DNA of 38,565 nucleotides, taken from positions 1-38,565 of the forward strand of contig CATMHL010000002.1 in the NCBI GenBank assembly GCA_950068185.1. The letters run 5' to 3'. Below are positions 34,165-38,565 of this stretch, one piece after another (within the stretch, counting starts at the first letter, position 1; every line of letters starts with the position of its first letter). A program made the position numbers and the translations under genes. This DNA is from an uncultured Pelagibacteraceae bacterium (GTDB taxonomy: Bacteria > Pseudomonadota > Alphaproteobacteria > Pelagibacterales > Pelagibacteraceae). The notes beneath the pieces are model-generated. The model worked only from the letters and a program-made list of their open reading frames with translations, did not search any database and had not been told where the DNA came from.

Positions 34165-34533
34165 CTACTTTAATTCTACTTTAGCTCCAGCAGCTTCAAG
34201 CTTTTTCTTGACTTCCTCAGCTTCTTTTTTCGGAACACCTTTTTTAACTTCTTTTGGTGCTGCTTCAACTAAATCTTTTGCTTCCTTTAAACCTAAACCT
34301 GTAATTGCTCTAACTTCCTTTATAACATTAATTTTTTTATCACCGACTGCAGCAAGAAAAATAACAAAATCTGTCTTTTCTTCTTTCGGTGCTTCTACCA
34401 CGCCAGCTACAGCTGCTGCTACAGGAACTGCTGCTGAAACACCCCATTTTTCTTCTAATTTTTTTGAAAGATCAGCTGCTTCGACAACTGTAAGTTTTGA
34501 CAACACATCTATAATTTTATTTAAATCTGACAT
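34165..34533 (-). CDS. rplL: 50S ribosomal protein L7/L12
   Basis: [69 protein letters not shown]. Confidence 0.98.
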   Translation of the reverse strand: MSDLNKIIDVLSKLTVVEAADLSKKLEEKWGVSAAVPVAAAVAGVVEAPKEEKTDFVIFLAAVGDKKINVIKEVRAITGLGLKEAKDLVEAAPKEVKKGVPKKEAEEVKKKLEAAGAKVELK

Positions 34534-34554
34534 TGAAAATCTCTCTTAAATATT

Positions 34555-35067
34555 TTACGCTTTTTTACTCTTAGCGAGCGCCAAAATAGCAATTTTTGAG
34601 CCTGGCGCAAGTAAAATACTCATAATTTTCTGGGCTGGAGTAGCTAAAATACCAACAATTTTAGCCCTAGCCTCGTTTAATGTAGGAAGTGTCGCAATTT
34701 TTTCCACATCTTTCACAGAAAGTGGTTCTTCTTCCATAATTCCACCAATAATTTTTAAGTTGGAATTACTTTTTGCAAACTTTGTCAATATTTTTGCTGA
34801 GGTTATAGCATCCTCAGAAAAAGCAACTGCGGTAGGCCCGGAAAATAAATTCTCCAATTTTTTAAATTTACTTCCTTGTAAAGCGAGCTTTGTAACTCTG
34901 TTCTTTGTTATTTTAAACAGTATTCCATGTTTTCTCATTTCAGATCTCAATCGGTCAATCTCTTTTACTGTTAAACCTTGATAATGAGTGACAAAAACTG
35001 AGCTAGTTTTATTAAAAAAAGCTTTCATTTCCTCTATATAATTCTTTTTTTTATTTTTGTTCATCAT
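34555..35067 (-). CDS. rplJ: 50S ribosomal protein L10
   Basis: VFVTHYQGLTVKEIDRLRSEMRKHGILFKITKNRVTKLAL, FSGPTAVAFSED. Confidence 0.97.
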   Translation of the reverse strand: MMNKNKKKNYIEEMKAFFNKTSSVFVTHYQGLTVKEIDRLRSEMRKHGILFKITKNRVTKLALQGSKFKKLENLFSGPTAVAFSEDAITSAKILTKFAKSNSNLKIIGGIMEEEPLSVKDVEKIATLPTLNEARAKIVGILATPAQKIMSILLAPGSKIAILALAKSKKA

Positions 35068-35077
35068 AATATTACTC

Positions 35078-35761
35078 TTATAATTTCAATTGATAAGAAA
35101 CACCCATTGTTGATGTTAAATAAGCAGATAAAATAAAATTACCTTTTATTCCAGTAGGTTTTTCTTTTAATAAAGTGTTCATAAAAGCATCATAATTTTC
35201 TTTAAGCTTTGCATCAGAAAAACTTTTTTTTCCTATAGAGACAGCAATATTTCCGTCCTTATCATTTTTGATTTCAATCTGACCATTTTTTATTGCTTTT
35301 ACTGAAGTTTTAATATCATTTGTTACAGTTCCAAATTTTGGATTAGGCATTAAACCTTTTGGTCCTAAAATTTTACCAAGTTTTCCCATTTTTGACATAG
35401 TCGCTGGTGTGGCTATAAGTTTATCAAAATTTATTTTTCCGTTTGTTATATCGTTAACTAAGTTATCAAATCCTGCTATTTCAGCACCAGAATCTTTTGC
35501 TTCTTTAATTTTATTTTCTTCACAAAGAACGGCCACCTTTACTTTTTTCCCGTTCCCATTTGGTAAATTTACCAAAGTTCTTAAACTAATTTCCTCTTTT
35601 TTCTGTTTTAAATTTAATAAACAAGAAACATCAATTGACTCGTTAAATTTAGCTGTGCAATTTCTTTTAACTTTTTTAATTACATCATCTATAATTTCTG
35701 GCTTATTTTCATTAGATGCTTCAAGTAACTTTTTATATCTTTTTGATAGATTCGACCTCAT
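35078..35761 (-). CDS. rplA: 50S ribosomal protein L1
   Basis: LGKILGPKGLMPNPKFGTVTNDI, GQIEIKNDKDGNIAVSIGKKSF. Confidence 0.97.
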   Translation of the reverse strand: MRSNLSKRYKKLLEASNENKPEIIDDVIKKVKRNCTAKFNESIDVSCLLNLKQKKEEISLRTLVNLPNGNGKKVKVAVLCEENKIKEAKDSGAEIAGFDNLVNDITNGKINFDKLIATPATMSKMGKLGKILGPKGLMPNPKFGTVTNDIKTSVKAIKNGQIEIKNDKDGNIAVSIGKKSFSDAKLKENYDAFMNTLLKEKPTGIKGNFILSAYLTSTMGVSYQLKL

Positions 35762-36186
35762 TAATCTTTTACCTCAATACCCATAGATCTAGCTGATCCA
35801 CTAATTATCTTGACTGCTTCTTTAATAGAATGTGCGTTTAAATCTTTCATTTTTTCCTGAGCTATTTTTTCTGCTTGTTTTTTTGTAATTGTCCCTACTA
35901 TAACTCTTCCTGGTTCTCGTGAGCCTCCTTTTAATTTGGCTGCCTCTTTTATAAAATGAGAAGCTGGCGGAGATTTAATTACAAAATCAAATTTTTTATC
36001 TTTATATACAGTAATTACCACAGGGATAGGTTTACCCATAAAACTTTTAGTTTTTTCATTAAAGGTCTTACAAAATTCCATAATATTAATTCCGCGTTGA
36101 CCCAAAGCTGGTCCTACAGGAGGAGCCGGATTTGCCTGACCACCTTTTATTTGTAGTTTAACGTATCCACTAATTTCTTTTGCCAT
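35761..36186 (-). CDS. rplK: 50S ribosomal protein L11
   Basis: [36 protein letters not shown]. Confidence 0.98.
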   Translation of the reverse strand: MAKEISGYVKLQIKGGQANPAPPVGPALGQRGINIMEFCKTFNEKTKSFMGKPIPVVITVYKDKKFDFVIKSPPASHFIKEAAKLKGGSREPGRVIVGTITKKQAEKIAQEKMKDLNAHSIKEAVKIISGSARSMGIEVKD

Positions 36187-36188
36187 AT

Positions 36189-36716
36189 CTAAGATTTTTC
36201 TACTTGATTATAATCTAACTCTATTGGAGTTGGTCTACCAAAAATTGCGACTGATACTTTAAGTCTCGATTTTTCTTCATCAACTTCTTCGACTAAACCA
36301 GTAAAAGAAGAAAAAGGACCTTCACAAACCTTTACTTGTTCACCGATATCAAAACTAACAACGGGTGGTGGTATTAATGAACCTTCTTTAATATTTCCTA
36401 AGATTTTCTCAATTTCTTTATCCGAAACAGGAACAGGTTTTCCCGTTGTCCCTAAAAAACCTGTCACTTTTTGAATATTCCTAATCATATGATAAAGTTC
36501 TTTGTTCATTTCCATTTTTACCAAAACATAACTTGGAAAATATTTTTTTTTTCTTTGAACCCTTTTTCCTCTTTTTACTTCCGTAACTTCATGTATTGGT
36601 ACTAAAACCTCATTAATTTTCTCATTTAATTCCTTAGCTTTTATAGTCTCTTTTATTGTTTTGGCTACTTTATGTTCAAAACCAGAAAAAGTTTGAACTA
36701 TATACCAATTTTTCAT
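36189..36716 (-). CDS. nusG: Transcription termination/antitermination protein NusG
   Basis: [84 protein letters not shown]. Confidence 0.98.
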   Translation of the reverse strand: MKNWYIVQTFSGFEHKVAKTIKETIKAKELNEKINEVLVPIHEVTEVKRGKRVQRKKKYFPSYVLVKMEMNKELYHMIRNIQKVTGFLGTTGKPVPVSDKEIEKILGNIKEGSLIPPPVVSFDIGEQVKVCEGPFSSFTGLVEEVDEEKSRLKVSVAIFGRPTPIELDYNQVEKS

Positions 36717-36717
36717 A

Positions 36718-36909
36718 TTAAAAGTTAATAGTTAAAATTATATCTAGTAAAAATCTATAAATTTGATCTAGTAACAAGAAAAATATTGCTGCAATAGTTG
36801 CTAATACAAAAACCATGGACGCTCCAATCAAAACCTCTTTTGTTGTTGGCCACGTCACTTTATATGCTTCCTGTTTTACACCTTGAACAAATTTAAATGG
36901 ATTAATCAT
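36718..36909 (-). CDS. secE: Preprotein translocase subunit SecE
   Basis: 63 aa; FKFVQGVKQEAYKVTWPTTKEVLIGASMVFVLATIAAIFFLLLDQIYRFLL. Confidence 0.96.
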   Translation of the reverse strand: MINPFKFVQGVKQEAYKVTWPTTKEVLIGASMVFVLATIAAIFFLLLDQIYRFLLDIILTINF

Positions 36910-36925
36910 TTTTTTTATTCATCTC

Positions 36926-37001
36926 TGGCAGGAGCGGAGGGAATCGAACCCCCAACCTCCGGTTTTGGAGACCGGCGCTCTACCAATTGAGCTACACTCC
37001 C
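36926..37001 (-). tRNA. trnW: tRNA-Trp (CCA anticodon), CCA tail encoded
   Basis: Minus strand GGGAGTGTAGCTCAATTGGTAGAGCGCCGGTCTCCAAAACCGGAGGTTGGGGGTTCGATTCCCTCCGCTCCTGCCA; cloverleaf foldable, anticodon loop CTCCAAA, 76 nt. Confidence 0.96.
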
Positions 37002-37078
37002 ATTTAACCGGATGGTTCCAAATTGGTTCCCATCATGATTGAAAACAAAAAAGCTTCCACAACTGCCTATAAGCTATG

Positions 37079-37108
37079 CTTATATAAAGGATAATATAAT
37101 AATTTCAA
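37079..37108 (-). promoter_or_regulatory. Predicted promoter of tRNA-Trp-secE-nusG-rpl-rpoBC
   Basis: Minus strand -35 TTGAAA (37103-37108), 18-nt spacer, -10 TATAAG (37079-37084); the -10 lies within inverted repeat TATAAGCATAGCTTATA (37068-37084). Confidence 0.5.
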
Positions 37109-37168
37109 CTTATAATAAAGAGTGAAAACTGTAGGTTTTAGAGTCTGTTTTAAAGGTAAGTATTTATT

Positions 37169-37246
37169 TTAGGTAGGATATTTTGAACGTCTATTGAACT
37201 CTCTTTGTTTGAGTTCGGCAAGAAAATCATCAGCAAGTTTTGTCAT
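37169..37246 (-). CDS. Possible 25-aa micro-ORF, or -1 frameshift extension of the upstream poly-Lys ORF
   Basis: Minus strand ATG..TAA: MTKLADDFLAELKQREFNRRSKYPT. No evident Shine-Dalgarno; the frame is open back into the poly-Lys tract of the upstream ORF. Confidence 0.3.
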   Translation of the reverse strand: MTKLADDFLAELKQREFNRRSKYPT

Positions 37247-37260
37247 ACGAGGAGCTGAAG

Positions 37261-37398
37261 CTAGCCTCGTTTCTTTTTTTTCTTTTTCTTTTTAGTTTTC
37301 TTTTTCTTCATACTTTTCTTTTTAGCCATAGTTTTCTCCTTTAGTCTTTTGTACTCTTCCTCACTAATATCGTTAACACCGAACTCCGCTTCATCCAT
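37261..37398 (-). CDS. Bipartite acidic/poly-Lys micro-protein, copy 1 (45 aa; alternative in-frame start at 37329 gives 22 aa)
   Basis: Read by eye: MDEAEFGVNDISEEEYKRLKEKTMAKKKSMKKKKTKKKKKKKKRG. Internal ATG preceded by AAAGGAGAAAACT; homologous to the ORF at 38132-38272. Confidence 0.6.
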   Translation of the reverse strand: MDEAEFGVNDISEEEYKRLKEKTMAKKKSMKKKKTKKKKKKKKRG

Positions 37399-37408
37399 TT
37401 TTTATTTC

Positions 37409-37501
37409 TTATCCATATACTAATAATAGCCAGATACAACATACTATAAGTATCATAACTATTGAACCGCTTATACACCAACGCCAAAAAAGTTTATACA
37501 T
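37409..37501 (-). CDS. Possible 30-aa single-TM micro-protein
   Basis: Minus strand ATG..TAA: MYKLFWRWCISGSIVMILIVCCIWLLLVYG; stop lies 10 nt before the copy 1 start. Confidence 0.4.
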   Translation of the reverse strand: MYKLFWRWCISGSIVMILIVCCIWLLLVYG

Positions 37502-37534
37502 AAGTATAGAATATATAAAAATGAAAATAAATAA

Positions 37535-37756
37535 ATGAAAAATGTATCAAGTGGGAAAACTAGAGGAAGCCGTCCTCATCATCGAAGAAAAAAGAAAAAG
37601 AAAAGTTACGTAAAATTTCTAAAGCGTAAAAGAATGAAAAGAAATACGAAAGGTATATTGAAGATTTTAAAAGAAAAAAAAACGGCATCAGAGCAATCAC
37701 AGGACAAATTAGAACCTATTGCTAGTCCTATGTCAGACTGGAACTGGAAAAAATGA
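37535..37756 (+). CDS. Small Lys/Arg-rich protein of unknown function
   Basis: 73 aa, RPHHRRKKKKKSYVKFLKRKRMKRNTKG... with acidic/polar C-terminus ending DWNWKK; followed directly by a terminator-like hairpin. Confidence 0.5.
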   Translation: MKNVSSGKTRGSRPHHRRKKKKKSYVKFLKRKRMKRNTKGILKILKEKKTASEQSQDKLEPIASPMSDWNWKK

Positions 37757-37758
37757 AT

Positions 37759-37791
37759 GTGAAGCGTGCCAATAGCTGGTCACTTTTTTTT
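37759..37791 (+). terminator. Predicted intrinsic terminator of the 73-aa ORF
   Basis: GTGA-AGC / GCT-(GG bulge)-TCAC stem (37759-37783) followed by T8; begins 2 nt after the TGA stop at 37754-37756. Confidence 0.6.
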
Positions 37792-38061
37792 ATATTTTTG
37801 AATAATATTATCTATCTCTTGTTCAGATAGACGTATTGGAACAAAAGGTATTCTTTTCAAGACAGACCTTGCTTTTTTTATATTGCCATCTAATAAATAA
37901 AAAGAAATTTTCTCACATGCTTGGTTAAACATTTTTTCATCCTTACTTCTTTTTTCATATCCTGGATGTTTTTCACTTAATATTTTTTTAATTTCCTTTG
38001 TTGTATCGTTCTTGGAATCTAAGATTACAAGCCTAGAATAACGTCTTTTCTTCTTTTTCAT
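37780..38061 (-). CDS. Small Lys-rich protein of unknown function
   Basis: 93 aa MKKKKRRYSRLVILDSKNDTTKEIKKILSEKHPGYEKRSKDEKMFNQACEKISFYLLDGNIKKARSVLKRIPFVPIRLSEQEIDNIIQKYKKK; non-low-complexity core supports a real gene. Confidence 0.65.
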   Translation of the reverse strand: MKKKKRRYSRLVILDSKNDTTKEIKKILSEKHPGYEKRSKDEKMFNQACEKISFYLLDGNIKKARSVLKRIPFVPIRLSEQEIDNIIQKYKKK

Positions 38062-38131
38062 TCAACTTATAATAACATGATTTTTGGTGTGAGGTGTAGG
38101 TCGGAAAAGTTTACAGGATTCCACATTTTAA

Positions 38132-38272
38132 TTATTCTTCTCTTCTCTTTTTTCGACTTTTTTTCTTCTTGTTTTGTTTTTTCTTTTTCTTTTTTTTAGC
38201 CATTATTACCTCCTTTTTTAATTGATTATAATCATCTTCATTGCGAATAACAGGAAATTCAGATTCATCCAT
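38132..38272 (-). CDS. Bipartite acidic/poly-Lys micro-protein, copy 2 (46 aa; alternative in-frame start at 38203 gives 23 aa)
   Basis: MDESEFPVIRNEDDYNQLKKEVIMAKKKKKKKQNKKKKSRKKRREE. Internal ATG preceded by AAAAAAGGAGGTAATA. The track's 38350 start (MNLLETL...) overlaps another ORF and is less likely. Confidence 0.6.
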   Translation of the reverse strand: MDESEFPVIRNEDDYNQLKKEVIMAKKKKKKKQNKKKKSRKKRREE

Positions 38273-38285
38273 TTCAATAGAGTCT

Positions 38286-38441
38286 TTATTTTTTCCGATT
38301 TTTTGGATCTTTCCACCATTCGTATATTGTAGTGTTTCTAATAAATTCATAAATTGATCTGTGATTTTTTATTATTGTATAAATTAATAAAATGACAAGC
38401 AGCCATCCAGATAATCCAAAGAATAAATCTTGACCACCCAT
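38286..38441 (-). CDS. Possible 51-aa single-TM micro-protein
   Basis: Minus strand ATG..TAA: MGGQDLFFGLSGWLLVILLIYTIIKNHRSIYEFIRNTTIYEWWKDPKNRKK; start overlaps the upstream stop (TAATG). Confidence 0.5.
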   Translation of the reverse strand: MGGQDLFFGLSGWLLVILLIYTIIKNHRSIYEFIRNTTIYEWWKDPKNRKK

Positions 38442-38565
38442 TAATAGCTAAGCCACAAGAGGTAGATCATTCCTGCAATTAATAAATAAGTTAATATCCT
38501 TACAATCTGTTCTCGATTTTCCGTTTTGGTTGACCAACTATTGTCATTTTTGGTTGATGATTTCT
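38441..38565 (-). CDS. Small membrane protein, C-terminal part (5' end outside window)
   Basis: Minus strand open from the window edge: KSSTKNDNSWSTKTENREQIVRILTYLLIAGMIYLLWLSY*; hydrophobic C-terminal segment. Confidence 0.45.
   Translation of the reverse strand, partial: KSSTKNDNSWSTKTENREQIVRILTYLLIAGMIYLLWLSY

Noticed and set aside
35409-35786. 125-aa plus-strand ORF opposite rplA
   Set aside because: Antisense to rplA; hydrophobic, Phe/Leu-rich composition is expected from the complement of Lys-rich coding DNA.
37013-37031. TGGTTCC..TGGTTCC short direct repeat next to tRNA-Trp as an attachment-site signature
   Set aside because: Only 7 bp and does not match the tRNA 3' end; no integrase or mobile gene in the window.
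37031-37100. 19-aa plus-strand ORF MIENKKASTTAYKLCLYKG over the predicted promoter area
   Set aside because: Too short, unsupported, and overlaps the predicted promoter of the opposite strand.
38059-38118. 19-aa ORF MWNPVNFSDLHLTPKIMLL downstream of copy 2
   Set aside because: Very short, no SD and no counterpart after copy 1; likely chance.
1-38565. CRISPR array, IS element, prophage or restriction system
   Set aside because: No regularly spaced repeats, transposase, integrase or nuclease-like ORFs were seen in any frame of the track.

Overview
The window is an AT-rich (visibly about 30% GC), gene-dense stretch of an alphaproteobacterial-type genome, Pelagibacterales/SAR11-like in style; that taxonomic guess is inference. 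From left to right it holds the plsY 3' end, topA, a small secreted protein, ridA, ugd, galU, panC, mgtE, lipB and an RluA-family pseudouridine synthase. A long minus-strand block follows: rpsL-rpsG-fusA-rpsJ through S10/spc/alpha genes to adk and rplQ. Upstream of it is tRNA-Trp-secE-nusG-rplK-rplA-rplJ-rplL-rpoB-rpoC. Most of this is ordinary, with some deviations: no rpmD between rpsE and rplO, no tuf at either usual site, no dprA between plsY and topA, a short L24, and a perfect 20-bp palindrome between rplL and rpoB. The most unusual part is the last ~1.5 kb (37.0-38.57 kb), upstream of tRNA-Trp. It is an island of very small, Lys-rich and membrane-type ORFs, several too small for the supplied ORF track. 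It contains two paralogous minus-strand micro-ORFs (MDE[A/S]EF...MAKKK...). Each has an acidic N-terminal part, then an in-frame internal ATG with a strong Shine-Dalgarno opening a poly-lysine part, and each sits just downstream of a tiny transmembrane ORF. One copy also has a possible -1 frameshift/slippage site followed by a hairpin. All identifications come from reading the sequence and recalling protein motifs; no searches were run.
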